A stretch of 64,000 nucleotides of DNA from CAWEWH01 sp963812775 (GCA_963812775.1 CAWEWH010000001.1:186001-250000), one strand, 5' to 3'. Numbered from the stretch's first letter, positions 1-8,894 are shown. Numbers and translations: made by a program. The notes: generated from the sequence alone by a model not told the origin.

Positions 1-1076
1 TTGGCCTCGGCGAGCAGTTGCCGCGCCTTGGCCACGTCATACGGGTAGAGCTCCGCCACCGACTTGTCGTAGGCCCAATGCGCCTTGGGCAAATTCATGT
101 AGGCCGGCTCGGCAAGCCCGGCGAGGGATGCCTTCACGAGGGCCTCCCGGTCGATGGCGAAATTGAACGCCCTGCGCACGCGAACATCGTCGAATGGCGG
201 CTTCCCCCAATTGAAGAAGATCTGGAAGACGTAGAGCGTCGGGCCGGTGACGACCCTGAGATTGCTCGCCCGCTCGACCACGGCCTTCTGGCGCGGCGGC
301 AACTGGTAGACGAGATCATTCTGGCCCGCCGTCACCGAGCGCACTCCCGTCGTCAGCTCGGGAATGATGTTGAACTCGATCCCGTCCGGATACGGCCGGT
401 TAGGCTTCCAATACTTCTCGTTGCGCTTGACGATGATGCGTTCGCCATCCGCCCAGCTGACGAACGTGAAGGCGCCGGTCCCGACCGGCGTGCGGTTGAG
501 GCTGCCGCCCGCGCTCGCCCGCAAGGCCGTGGGCGACACCATCATCCCGGCGCGGTCTGAGAGGATCGCGGGCAGCGCGGAATCGGGCGCATTGAGCTTG
601 ACGGTCACCTGCATCGGTCCCGTCACCTCGACCGACTCGACGGTGGCAATATCGGCCTTGATGTTCGATTTGGCGTCGGTCTTGTTGCGATCGAAGTTGA
701 ACTTCACTGCCGCCGCGTCGAGAGGAGTGCCATCATGGAACGTCACGCCGCCGCGGATGTTGAGCACCAGCGTCTTCGGGTCCTTGAAGCTCCAGTTCTC
801 CGCGAGTCCCGGCTGCGGCTTCAGCGTCTCATAGTTCCACTCGGTGAGCGTATCGTACATCGTGTAGAGGAACGTGTGGTCCGAGCCGGCCCCGCCCGTC
901 GTCGGATCGAGGCTCGACGGATTCGTGAAGGCCGAGATACGCAACGTCCCGCCGCGTTTTGCCGCGCCCTGTCCCAGGGCGTTGCCGCCGAGCGTGACAT
1001 AGGCCGCCGCCCCGCTCGCCAGGGCAACAACGTCGCGCCGCGTGATCGCGGCACCCTTGAGACCGGTTCTTGTCAT
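1..1076 (-). CDS. Peptide-type ABC transporter solute-binding protein (family 5), partial
   Basis: Periplasmic binding protein of an oligopeptide/dipeptide/nickel-type ABC importer (SBP family 5). About 358 residues are visible; the C-terminus lies beyond base 1. A twin-arginine-like N-terminus (ITRRDVVALASGAAAYVTLG) is followed by the family opening (GGTLRISAFTNPSSLDPTTG), DTLTEWNYETLKPQPGLAE and GVTFHDGTPLDAAAVKFNFD. The ATG at 1076 overlaps the TGA of the upstream ATPase gene (ATGA), so the three transport genes appear translationally coupled. No permease gene is seen upstream, so permeases may lie downstream outside the window. The substrate cannot be told from the sequence. Confidence 0.9.
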   Translation of the reverse strand, partial: MTRTGLKGAAITRRDVVALASGAAAYVTLGGNALGQGAAKRGGTLRISAFTNPSSLDPTTGGAGSDHTFLYTMYDTLTEWNYETLKPQPGLAENWSFKDPKTLVLNIRGGVTFHDGTPLDAAAVKFNFDRNKTDAKSNIKADIATVESVEVTGPMQVTVKLNAPDSALPAILSDRAGMMVSPTALRASAGGSLNRTPVGTGAFTFVSWADGERIIVKRNEKYWKPNRPYPDGIEFNIIPELTTGVRSVTAGQNDLVYQLPPRQKAVVERASNLRVVTGPTLYVFQIFFNWGKPPFDDVRVRRAFNFAIDREALVKASLAGLAEPAYMNLPKAHWAYDKSVAELYPYDVAKARQLLAEA

Positions 1077-2122
1077 GTGAGTCCTCCCGCAGGTTTTTCG
1101 CTGACGTGGCTTTGCAAGAAATTCGGTTGATCGGCGAAATGGCATGCGACCCACTGGTCCGGCGCCAGCTCGCGCCAGGCGGGCGTCGTCGCGGCGCAGA
1201 CATCCTGCGCGTATCGGCAGCGGGTGCGAAAACGGCAGCCGGATGGCGGGTCGATCGGGCTCGGGATTTCGCCCTTCAGGATGATGCGATTGTCACCGCG
1301 CATCGTCGATGGCAGCGGCAGCGGCTCAGCCGACAGGAGGGCTTGCGTATAGGGATGCAGGGGTCGCCGCGAGACCCCTTCCGTCGGTCCCATCTCGACG
1401 AAGCGGCCGAGATACATCACCGCGATGCGATTGCTGATGTGCGAGACGACGGACAGATCGTGCGTGATGAACACATAGGTGAGACCGAGGTCCCGCTGCA
1501 GCTGGGCGAACAGGTTCAGCACGTCGCCGCGTATGGACATGTCCAGCGCCGCCACCACCTCGTCGCAGACGATCAGCTTCGGACGCAGCGTCAGCGCCCG
1601 CGCGATCAGCACGCGTTGCTTCTGGCCGCCGGAGAGCTGATGCGGATAGCGACCATGGACCTCCTGCGTCAAGCCGACACGATCCATCGAATCGCGGGCG
1701 CGGGCCAGCCGCTCCTCCTTCGTGCCGACCCGCGCCAGCTCGAGGGGCTCGAGAACCGACGATATCACCGTCATGCGCGGATTAAGCGCGGCGTTGGGGT
1801 CCTGGAAGATGATCTGGTAGTCGCGGCGGTGGCTTTGAAAGGCGCGCCGCGGCAGCTCTTGCGGGTTCTTGCCATTGTGAAGGATGGCGCCGGCGGTCGG
1901 CTTCTGCAGGAAGACCAGGGCGCGGCCGATCGTGGTCTTTCCCGATCCGGACTCGCCGATGATACCGAAGGTCTCCCCGCGCCTTATGTCGAAATTGACT
2001 CCGTCCACCGCCTTGACGGTGGCCCGACGGTCGAGGGTCTGGAAGCGCACTTCGAGATCGCGCACCGAGACGATGTTGTCAGGCCCCGCAGCGGCGGCGG
2101 TTATTGGCGAAGACGCTGTCAT
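1073..2122 (-). CDS. Peptide ABC transporter ATP-binding protein (DppF/OppF type)
   Basis: Cytoplasmic ATPase of the same importer, about 349 aa. Walker A is GESGSGKTT, the ABC signature LSGGQKQR and Walker B LIVCDEVVAALD, where E then V replaces the usual EPT, a small oddity. The C-terminus has the oligopeptide-binding extension (CRFRTRCRYAQDVC) typical of OppF/DppF proteins. The reading frame stays open upstream, but the ATG at 2122 is chosen because it overlaps the TGA of the preceding ATPase gene (ATGA) and gives a normal N-terminus. The gene ends in another ATGA overlap with the binding-protein gene. Confidence 0.92.
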   Translation of the reverse strand: MTASSPITAAAAGPDNIVSVRDLEVRFQTLDRRATVKAVDGVNFDIRRGETFGIIGESGSGKTTIGRALVFLQKPTAGAILHNGKNPQELPRRAFQSHRRDYQIIFQDPNAALNPRMTVISSVLEPLELARVGTKEERLARARDSMDRVGLTQEVHGRYPHQLSGGQKQRVLIARALTLRPKLIVCDEVVAALDMSIRGDVLNLFAQLQRDLGLTYVFITHDLSVVSHISNRIAVMYLGRFVEMGPTEGVSRRPLHPYTQALLSAEPLPLPSTMRGDNRIILKGEIPSPIDPPSGCRFRTRCRYAQDVCAATTPAWRELAPDQWVACHFADQPNFLQSHVSEKPAGGLT

Positions 2123-3199
2123 CGCTGGGCTGCCATCTCGGCGACGGGGGCGGAGGCGGCATGCTGCACCGCTCCCGGCAGATCGAGGTCCTTGAAGCGC
2201 CAGCAGCGGACCCTGCGCCCGTCGCCGGCGTCGAGCAGTTCCTGTTCGGTCTCGCAGCCGGATGTCGCGTGGGCGCAACGCGCCATGAAACGGCAGCCGT
2301 TCGGCATCTCGGTGATGGACGGAACCCGGCCGGGGATCGACGATAGCTTGCCGCCGCGCGGACTGAGATGCGGCAGCGACCGCAGGAGGCCGGACGTGTA
2401 GGGATGCAGCGGCCGCAGCAGCGCCGCGTCCACCGGCGCGTCCTCGATCACCTCTCCCGCATACATGGTGATCATGCGCGTGCAGGTTTCGGCCACAACG
2501 CCGAGATCATGGGTGATCAGCATCAAGGCCGTCTTGGAGGTCTCACTCAGGAACAGGAGCAGCTCGAGGATCTGGGCCTGCACGGTCACGTCGAGCGCCG
2601 TCGTCGGCTCGTCGGCGATCAGCAGCTGCGGTCCGCAGATCAAGGCGGCGGCGATCATGGCCCGCTGGCGCATCCCGCCGGAGAGCTGATGCGGATAATC
2701 GTCGACGCGGCGCTCCGGCAAGGCGATGCCGACGCGGCGGAGCATCTCGATGGCCCGCTCGCGCGCCTGCTTCGCGTCGATCTTGGTGTGAACCCGCAAG
2801 GTCTCGGCAATCTGATGACCGACGGTAAAGACGGGGTCGAGCGCGCTCATCGGCTCCTGAAAAATCATGGCGATGCGCCGGCCGCGGATGGCGCGCATCT
2901 CCCTCGTGCTGCATGGGATGAGGTCTCGACCCTCGAACAGGATCGAGCCATCGATGCCGGCCAGGTTGTGGCAGCAGGCGCAGGATGGAAAGGCCGGTGA
3001 TGGTCTTGCCGCAACCGCTTTCGCCGACGATGCCGACCCGCTCTCCGGCCCGAATGTCGAACGCGACCTTGCGCGTCGCCTGCCACACGCCCTGCGCCGT
3101 CTTGAAGCTGATTCCCAAGCCCCGCACCGACAGCAGGGCCTGCGCGGTCGGCGCTACAGCCGCCGTTCCCTTCGTCTCAATCGTGGAGGCACCCGCCAT
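2119..3199 (-). pseudogene. Peptide ABC transporter ATP-binding protein (DppD type), frameshifted
   Basis: First ATPase of the operon. The N-terminal part (GIVGESGCGKT Walker A, ITGLSILRLLPQP) is in one frame and the rest (RGRRIAMIFQEPMSALDPVF, LSGGMRQRAM, LLIADEPTTALD and the CRFMARCAHA extension) is in another. The switch is needed around 2950-2966. Removing a single base there restores the expected LPQPAGIDGSILFEG run. Everything else is well conserved, so this is either a recent inactivating indel or a sequence error. The ATG at 3199 is preferred; a TTG lies directly before it. There is a 4-base overlap with the next ATPase gene. Confidence 0.85.
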
Positions 3200-3403
3200 C
3201 AACCTGCCGCGCGCCTCTTGTCTTTGCCGGGTTGCTCTTCCATGGGCCTCCCCGTTGCGATGGCGACCGGCGGGTGATTTCCTGAAAGATCACTCAGACC
3301 CGGCACAACCGCAAGGCCGGAATCAGTTCACCTGCCGGAACACGAATTCGGCGCCGCAGTGCCGGCCTCGTCCACGAAGCGGAAGAGACCTACGAGGGAA
3401 CTC

Positions 3404-4006
3404 TCAGCTCTCGATGATCGGAACATGCGGTGCCGCCGCGCGCGGCAGCGTGCCGTCGAGACGCGGGTCGTCGGAAATCTCCACCTGCTGGCGGAATGGC
3501 GCAAAGCCGCTGCGGATGTAGAAGGCGAGCGCGCTCGGGTGATCGAAAGTGCAGGTGTGCACCCAGAAGCGGCCGATCGGCTGCGCCCAGGCGAGCCGTA
3601 CCGCCTCGTTCATCAGCCAACGTCCCGCCGCCGTGCCGACGAACGGCGGGCTGACGCCGAAGAAGGCCAGCTCGCAGTCGCCCTTCTCAGCGAAGTCGAG
3701 CTCGATGAGGCCTTCGTCGCGCCCATCGTGCACGAGCGTGTAGATGGCGCGCGCCGGATGCTGGATGATGGCGATGAGCGCCTCGTCCGGCATCTTGAGT
3801 CGCATGAACCACAGCCAGTTCTCGCCGATGTGGCGGTAGAGGTCACGGAACCATTGCGGCTCCGGCCGCTCGACGCGGCGGAGCGCAAAGCCCGGCTGCG
3901 GCGGCAGCACCCGCAGCGCCGGGCGCGCGTGCATCTCGAGCGACGTGACGATGGTGCCGATCTTGCCGGCCGGCACGTCGAAGAGCTCGCCGGCATACGG
4001 CATCAT
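3404..4006 (-). CDS. GNAT-family N-acetyltransferase
   Basis: 200-residue acetyltransferase-like protein. The GNAT core is recognisable in its second half: GLIELDFAEKGDCELAFFGV, then the acetyl-CoA loop region FVGTAAGRWLMNEAVRLAW and the late strand FYIRSGFAPF. The acceptor substrate is unknown. Its ATG (4006-4004) overlaps the stop of mccB as TGATG, so it is co-translated with a leucine-degradation enzyme. It may therefore act on an acyl-CoA pathway component or modify the carboxylase, but this is inference from position only. Confidence 0.85.
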   Translation of the reverse strand: MMPYAGELFDVPAGKIGTIVTSLEMHARPALRVLPPQPGFALRRVERPEPQWFRDLYRHIGENWLWFMRLKMPDEALIAIIQHPARAIYTLVHDGRDEGLIELDFAEKGDCELAFFGVSPPFVGTAAGRWLMNEAVRLAWAQPIGRFWVHTCTFDHPSALAFYIRSGFAPFRQQVEISDDPRLDGTLPRAAAPHVPIIES

Positions 4007-5613
4007 CACATCCTGAAGACGCCGAACTTGGTCTCCTCGACCGGGGCGTTGAGGGCGGCCGAGAAGGCGAGCGCCAGAACGCGCCGCGTCTCGCTCGGCA
4101 GGATGATGCCGTCGTCCCAGAGCCGCGCCGTGGCGTAATAGGGCGAGCCCTCCTCCTCGAAGCGCTTGCGGATGGGCGCCTTGAAGGCCTCCTCGTCGGC
4201 GGCACTCCACGTCTTGCCGTCGGCCTCGATATTGTCGCGCCTGACCGTGGCCAGCACGCTCGCCGCCTGCTCGCCGCCCATCACCGAGATGCGCGCATTC
4301 GGCCACGTGAACAGGAAGCGCGGGCCATAGGCGCGCCCGCACATGCCGTAATTGCCGGCCCCGAAGGAGCCGCCGACGATGACGGTGATCTTCGGCACGC
4401 GGGCGCTGGCCACCGCCGTGACGAGCTTGGCGCCGTCCTTGGCGATGCCTCGCGCCTCGTAGTCGCGGCCAACCATGAAGCCGGAAATGTTCTGCAGGAA
4501 CAGCAGCGGCACGCGCCGCTGGCAGCACAGCTCGATGAAATGCGCGCCCTTCAGCGCGCTCTCCGAGAACAGGATGCCGTTGTTGCCGAGGATGCCGACA
4601 GGGATGCCGTGGATGCGTGCAAAGCCGGTCACCAGCGTGGTGCCGTAGAGGCGCTTGAACTCGTCGAATTCCGAGGCGTCGACGAGGCGGGCGATGACCT
4701 CGCGGATGTCGTACTGCTTCTTCAGGTCGGTCGGCACGATGCCGACGAGCTCGTCGACGTCGAGGACGGGATCGGCCGGCTGGGCGAGCGCGATGTCGAC
4801 CTTCTTGACCGTGTTGAGGTTGGCGACGATGCGGCGCACCATCGCCAGCGCATGGGCGTCGTCGACCGCGTAATGGTCGGCGACGCCGGAGAGGCGGGCA
4901 TGCACGTCGGCGCCGCCGAGCTCCTCGGCCGACACCACTTCGCCGGTCGCCGCCTTCACCAGCGGCGGACCGGCGAGGAAGATGGTGCCCTGCCGCCTGA
5001 CGATGATGGTCTCGTCGGACATGGCCGGCACATAGGCGCCGCCCGCCGTGCAGGAGCCCATCACGGCGGCGATCTGCGGCACGCCGAGCGAGGACAGCGT
5101 CGCCTGGTTGTAGAAGATGCGGCCGAAATGCTCGCGGTCGGGAAACACCTCGGTCTGGTGCGGCAGGTTGGCGCCGCCGGAATCGACGAGATAGATGCAG
5201 GGCAGCCGGTTCTCGCGCGCAATCTCCTGGGCGCGCAGATGCTTCTTCACCGTCATCGGGTAGTAGGTGCCGCCCTTGATGGTGGAGTCGTTGCACACGA
5301 CCATGACTTCGCGGCCCTCGACGCGGCCGATGCCGGTGATGATGCCGGCGCCGTGGATGTCGTCGTCGTACATGCCGTAGGCGGCGAGCGCGCCGATCTC
5401 CAGGAACGGCGCGCCCGGATCGAGGAGCTGCATGACGCGGTCGCGCGGCAGGAGCTTGCCGCGCTTCACGTGCCGCTCGCGGGACTTCTCGGAGCCGCCA
5501 AGCGCGGCTGCGGCGCGCCGCTGGCGCAGCTCATCGGCGAGCGCCGCCCAGCGCGCGCCATTGGCCTTGAACTCGTCACCCATGGCATCGGCAGTTGTGG
5601 TCAGGACCGGCAC
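4006..5613 (-). CDS. mccB: Methylcrotonoyl-CoA carboxylase, carboxyltransferase (beta) subunit
   Basis: 535 aa, the usual length for MccB. It transfers the carboxyl group from biotin to 3-methylcrotonyl-CoA in leucine degradation. Visible family marks are KLLPRDRVMQLLDPGAPFLE, NDSTIKGGTYYPMTVKKHLR, YLVDSGGANLPHQTEVFPD, the oxyanion-hole region MGSCTAGGAYVPAMSDE and GGSFGAGNYGMCGRAYGPRF. The start is a GTG at 5613, supported by the family-like N-terminus (VLTTTADAMGDEFKANGARW) and an upstream GGGG stretch. Geranyl-CoA or propionyl-CoA carboxylase beta subunits are less likely alternatives. The biotin-carrying alpha subunit is not adjacent; ivd is found 44 kb away on the other strand. Confidence 0.93.
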   Translation of the reverse strand: MPVLTTTADAMGDEFKANGARWAALADELRQRRAAAALGGSEKSRERHVKRGKLLPRDRVMQLLDPGAPFLEIGALAAYGMYDDDIHGAGIITGIGRVEGREVMVVCNDSTIKGGTYYPMTVKKHLRAQEIARENRLPCIYLVDSGGANLPHQTEVFPDREHFGRIFYNQATLSSLGVPQIAAVMGSCTAGGAYVPAMSDETIIVRRQGTIFLAGPPLVKAATGEVVSAEELGGADVHARLSGVADHYAVDDAHALAMVRRIVANLNTVKKVDIALAQPADPVLDVDELVGIVPTDLKKQYDIREVIARLVDASEFDEFKRLYGTTLVTGFARIHGIPVGILGNNGILFSESALKGAHFIELCCQRRVPLLFLQNISGFMVGRDYEARGIAKDGAKLVTAVASARVPKITVIVGGSFGAGNYGMCGRAYGPRFLFTWPNARISVMGGEQAASVLATVRRDNIEADGKTWSAADEEAFKAPIRKRFEEEGSPYYATARLWDDGIILPSETRRVLALAFSAALNAPVEETKFGVFRM

Positions 5614-5940
5614 GTTTTTCCCCCGCGTGGCGCCGGACTATGGCGTGCGTCGCCGCAACGGGCAATCGGGCGCGACAGCGATGCGGGGATTGGGGAGGAA
5701 CGCGGCGGCAGACCAGTCAACGGGGGCCGTGGATCGCTGAAACCGGTCGGTGCAAGGAGCCGGGGGTGGCGAGCCGTTGCCTGCGTCGAGAAAAGCGATC
5801 TGCCGCGCGCGTCCTCCTTGACCATGAGGCTAGGAGGCGGGCCGAGGGGCGACTTTGACATTTGCCAAACGCCAGCGTGAACGGGCGGGGCCTGCATGCG
5901 CAACCTTAACGCCGGGTTGGCGCGATCGCAGAGTTGCGGC
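5614..5940. other. Intergenic region upstream of mccB
   Basis: About 330 bases between the mccB start and the end of the SnoaL-like gene. I see no convincing gene, RNA or palindrome. It should hold the mccB promoter, but no clear -35/-10 pair stands out. Open frames here show no family resemblance. Confidence 0.4.
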
Positions 5941-6327
5941 TCACGCCCGCGACACGTGCGCGGCGACGCACAGCCAGCGCCCGTCGCGGCGCGCCCAGAT
6001 GTCGGTGTAGCGCCCGGCGCCTGGCGCCCCGTCCGGCTTGCGATAAACGGTGCGCGCGTGAATGACGGCGAAGTCGCCCATGATCCTGATGCGCACGTCC
6101 TCCGGGCGGATGTCGGTGACGGTAGAGCCCCGACCGATCTGGGCGAGGAACTGGGCGCGGTCGATGAGCGAGCCGTCGGGATTGGTGTTGAGGAAATCGG
6201 CCGTCAGGTGCTCGTCGAACCAGGCAACGTCGGCCTGGTCGACGGAGCGCACATAGGCGGCGTTGAGGCGGTCGAGCACGGCGAGGTCGTCTTTCGCCTC
6301 GTTCGGCTTCAGGGCTGCTGTGGCCAT
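5941..6327 (-). CDS. SnoaL-like / NTF2-fold protein (DUF4440 type)
   Basis: 128-residue protein of the NTF2 fold. The pattern LDRLNAAYVRSVDQADVAWF, then HLTADFLNTNPDG, FLAQIGRG, DVRIRIMGDFAVIHARTVYR and ending RYTDIWARRDGRWLCVAAHV is typical of SnoaL/DUF4440 proteins of unknown substrate. The ATG at 6327 has a good AGGAG ribosome site about 6 bases upstream. It stands alone between mccB and lipB. No catalytic function can be assigned. Confidence 0.85.
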   Translation of the reverse strand: MATAALKPNEAKDDLAVLDRLNAAYVRSVDQADVAWFDEHLTADFLNTNPDGSLIDRAQFLAQIGRGSTVTDIRPEDVRIRIMGDFAVIHARTVYRKPDGAPGAGRYTDIWARRDGRWLCVAAHVSRA

Positions 6328-6402
6328 GGGTGTCTCCTGTTTGAACCATCATCATCACTGCCATCGGTCCCTGTCAGGACCCGGCGGGAGCCAAGTCTCG
6401 GC

Positions 6403-6485
6403 GTCATGCGCGGGCTTGTCCCGCGCATCCACGTCTTTGGCCCGTCAGAGCAGGCGTGGATGGCCGGGACAAGCCCGGCCATGAC
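6403..6485. repeat. Dispersed palindromic repeat, family A, copy 1
   Basis: An 83-base imperfect inverted repeat that begins GTCATG and ends CATGAC. It holds two inner hairpins: cgcgggcttgtcccgcg, and ccgggacaagcccgg after gcgtggatgg. Near-identical copies lie at 7683-7766 and 49231-49315. All three sit in gaps between genes and could fold as RNA or DNA cruciforms. This looks like an interspersed palindromic element of the type common in Bradyrhizobium relatives. Confidence 0.85.
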
Positions 6486-6496
6486 GTGCATCGAGT

Positions 6497-7234
6497 TCAC
6501 TCCACCCTCTCCGTCTTCCCGAACACCGCCTCGAAACTGTCTCGCATCGCCGCGTCGACCTCCGGCATGGTGGCCGGGACGCCGATATCGGCGAGGCTCG
6601 TCACCCCGTGGCCCGAGACGCCGCACGGCACGATGCCGGAATAGTGCGTGAGATCCGGCGCGACGTTGAGGCTGATGCCGTGGAAGGTGACCCAGCGGCG
6701 CACGCGGATGCCGACCGCGGCGATCTTCTCTTCCACGTCCGGCCCGTCGCCGGGCCGGCCCGGCCCCTTGTCGGGCCGGCGCACCCACACGCCGACGCGG
6801 CCCGCGCGGCGCTCGCCGGCGACGTTGAAGCGGGCGAGCGTCATGATGATCCAGTCCTCGAGGCCGCACACGAAGCGGCGCAGATCCTGCCGGCGGCGCA
6901 CGAGGTCGAGCATCACATAGGCCACCCGCTGGCCGGGCCCATGATAGGTGAACTGCCCGCCCCGGCCGGTGTGGAAGACCGGGAAGCGATCGGGCGCCAG
7001 GAGATCGGCGGCCTCGGCCGAGGTTCCGGCCGTATAGAGCGGCGGATGCTCGACGAGCCAGACGCGCTCGGCCGCGTCGGCGGCCGCGATGGCGGCGACG
7101 CGCGCCTCCATGGCGGCGACGGCGGCCTCGTAGCCGGTGAGCCCGTCGCTCACCGCCCATTCGACCGGCGGCGAGCCTGCCTTGGGCAGGAAGGTCCTCA
7201 CCGGGCCCAGCGCCTCATCCGCGAAGTTAACCAC
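6497..7234 (-). CDS. lipB: Lipoyl(octanoyl) transferase LipB
   Basis: Transfers octanoate from acyl carrier protein to the lipoyl domains of 2-oxoacid dehydrogenases, the first step of lipoate synthesis. 245 aa. The family motifs are all present: HPPLYTAGTS, RGGQFTYHGPGQ (91-102), Lys170 in KIAAVGIRVRRWVTFHGISL and the catalytic Cys204 in VPCGVSGHGVTSL. The start is GTG at 7234 with an AGGGTGA ribosome site upstream. The short linker GRPGDGP (159-165) is a modest insertion seen in alphaproteobacterial LipB. It is divergent from fliN, with 37 bases between starts. Confidence 0.97.
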   Translation of the reverse strand: MVNFADEALGPVRTFLPKAGSPPVEWAVSDGLTGYEAAVAAMEARVAAIAAADAAERVWLVEHPPLYTAGTSAEAADLLAPDRFPVFHTGRGGQFTYHGPGQRVAYVMLDLVRRRQDLRRFVCGLEDWIIMTLARFNVAGERRAGRVGVWVRRPDKGPGRPGDGPDVEEKIAAVGIRVRRWVTFHGISLNVAPDLTHYSGIVPCGVSGHGVTSLADIGVPATMPEVDAAMRDSFEAVFGKTERVE

Positions 7235-7271
7235 CCGTTCACCCTAATTTGGTGAGGTCAGCGGGCCGGGG

Positions 7272-7595
7272 ATGCGCGCCCGGCTCAGCTCAGCGGACCC
7301 CGCCTTGCCCTCACTCGACAAGATCGGCCTCGATATCACGGTCGTGCTCGGCACGGCGAGAATGCCGATCCACAAGCTCCTGCGCATGGGCCGCGGCGCC
7401 ATCATCGAGCTTACCGCCCACGAGAACGACGAAGTGGTGATCCTCGCCAACGACTTTCCCATCGCGCGCGGCCAGATCGTCGTCAATGGCACGCGCATTG
7501 CGGTGGAGATCACCGAGCTTCTGGTCAAGTCGGACGCCGCGCCGGCCGCGCCGCCACCTGAGCCGCAGCCCGAGGCGACGGCGGAAGCGGCGTAG
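7272..7595 (+). CDS. fliN: FliN-like flagellar motor switch protein (SpoA domain)
   Basis: 107 aa. The SpoA/FliN domain occupies residues 16-88: GLDITVVLGTARMPIHKLLR, MGRGAIIELTAHENDEVVIL, ANDFPIARGQIVVNGTRIAV, EITELL. A proline/alanine-rich tail follows. FliN forms part of the flagellar C-ring that sets rotation direction. No other flagellar gene is in the window, so this copy is isolated beside lipB. A secretion-system SpoA protein is an alternative, but the full FliN-type domain with the RGQIVV motif favours FliN. Confidence 0.88.
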   Translation: MRARLSSADPALPSLDKIGLDITVVLGTARMPIHKLLRMGRGAIIELTAHENDEVVILANDFPIARGQIVVNGTRIAVEITELLVKSDAAPAAPPPEPQPEATAEAA

Positions 7596-7682
7596 GTCTC
7601 GGACGGCGGAGCGGCGCGGGCTGTCATCCGGCCGAGCGAGCCTGCGAGCGAGAGCCGGGACCCAATCCGTGACCCCACCGTC

Positions 7683-7766
7683 GTCATGCCCGCGCTTGTC
7701 GCGGGCATCCACGTCTTGCTTCCGTATCAGGAAGGCGTGGATGGCCGGGACAAGCCCGGCCATGAC
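7683..7766. repeat. Dispersed palindromic repeat, family A, copy 2
   Basis: 84 bases, same architecture as 6403-6485: GTCATG end, hairpin cccgcgcttgtcgcggg, short linker, gcgtggatgg, hairpin ccgggacaagcccgg, CATGAC end. It lies about 90 bases after fliN, where it could also stabilise the fliN mRNA end. Confidence 0.85.
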
Positions 7767-8007
7767 GCGGAGAGATCGCGACATGGGTCCCGTGTCTGCG
7801 CCGCACCGCAGCCCGGCAACCCGTCCGTCCTGAGCCGTCGGGGGTGCGCTGCGGCGCGCACGGGATGACCACCGTGAGGCCACACCCTCCCGTTTTCGCG
7901 GTTCCTGCGAACCCGAAGCATGGGAGCGGTGCGGCCCGAATTCAGGAAGGGCCCACGCGGGAGGTCCGAGCCTTCAGCGCCAGCCGGCGCGAGCGCTCGG
8001 TGAACGT

Positions 8008-8358
8008 TCAGTCACTCAAGAGGTGCCGGCCAACGCTTTGTCGGCCCGGACCTCCCGCGCACGGTGTTTTGTGGCCAGCACGCTTGACGAGATCGCGCGT
8101 TGCCTCCCGCAACCGTCCACGGCGTTGACGTGCCGCTTCTCCCCACAGAGGGCCGGGTCGATCCGTAAAGCGCCTTTGACCGCCCCTTCTCCCGTCTGCG
8201 AACGGGCGTTGGAGCCACCGCCCAACCCGCGCTGGCGTGTCCCGTGCGGGCCACCAGCGCAAAGCCATCGAGACATCGCCGCGTGTCAGACGGTCCTGTC
8301 TGTCTGCGGTCACCCACACTTGGCTCGCAAGGCCTTGCGCGCCCCTCCGGGGACCGGG
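8008..8358 (-). ncRNA. Candidate SOS-controlled transcript without a clear protein product
   Basis: The segment directly downstream of the promoter at 8366-8409 on the minus strand. Several overlapping open frames exist, but none has a ribosome site, a family resemblance or a clear preference over the others. This suggests either an RNA gene or the remnant of a lost gene. GC-rich inverted segments are present. Start and end are guesses: the start is taken from the -10 position and the end from the last open frames. This is inference from the promoter, not from a known RNA family. Confidence 0.25.
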
Positions 8359-8365
8359 TATGCCC

Positions 8366-8409
8366 AACATAGCCTGAGAGGCAACCTGTGTCAAGAACAA
8401 AATGAGAAC
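8366..8409 (-). promoter_or_regulatory. LexA (SOS) box abutting a strong sigma-70 promoter
   Basis: Read on the minus strand: GTTC-N7-GTTC (8409-8395), the alphaproteobacterial LexA operator. It is followed at once by TTGACA (8394-8389), a 17-base spacer and TATGTT (8371-8366). Spacing and both hexamers are near ideal. LexA bound here would block the -35 element. Transcription would run leftward into a region with no recognisable gene. Confidence 0.75.
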
Positions 8410-8446
8410 ATTCTTGCGGTGTCGCCGTCGGGCGGCCACGCGCGCC

Positions 8447-8633
8447 CACCCTCTCCCCTGGCGGGAGAGGGTGGCGGTCGCGTCAAGCGACCGCCGGGAG
8501 AGGGGGATGGGTTCAGCCTCCGTCGATGCGTCGAGATCTCGAGAGCGAACAACTCTGAGCGTGCAACGTGCGGCCCCCTCTCCCGCCGCTTGCTGACGCA
8601 AGCGGCACCCTCCCCCGCAAGGGGGGAGGGGGA
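8447..8633. repeat. Composite GC-rich inverted repeat (variant of family B)
   Basis: The left arm (8447-8507, cctctcccctggcgggagag then ggcggtcgcgtcaagcgacc) and the right arm (8573-8633, ccctctcccgccgcttgctg then ctcccccgcaaggggggagg) are each hairpins and also roughly complementary to each other. It resembles the repeats at 23838, 32508, 34386 and 53505 in its purine/pyrimidine blocks, but it is longer and more diverged. Confidence 0.7.
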
Positions 8634-8741
8634 TCCCCGCGTTGCCACCTCACACTTCACCCGCGTTCCGGATTGGTCCCGAGATGATGTCGCTCAACTC
8701 CCCATCACCCGCGCTCGAAACTCAGCACCATCAGCTCCTCA

Positions 8742-8894
8742 TCATCGCGGCGAGCCGCGCCCCACCGTCGCCACGTCGAGGCGGGCCGCTTCCGCGTGGC
8801 TCTCCCAGAAGGCCTCCGGATGGCGCTCGAGCGCCTCGAGCCTGAGTTCGCGGAACTCCGCGGCATCGGCCGCAGCAAGCGGGCGGATGATCAT
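8742..8894 (-). pseudogene. GNAT acetyltransferase, N-terminal remnant
   Basis: A 50-codon frame starting at ATG 8894. It reads MIIRPLAAADAAEFRELRLE followed by ALERHPEAFWESHAEAARLD, a typical GNAT N-terminus. It then runs into a stop with none of the acetyl-CoA-binding core. The missing 3' part coincides with the approach to the composite repeat at 8447-8633, so the gene was probably truncated by rearrangement. Confidence 0.6.

Noticed and set aside
1070..2401. Long plus-strand open frame opposite the ABC ATPase genes
   Set aside because: It is the antisense of two recognisable ATPase genes in GC-rich DNA; its translation shows no family resemblance.
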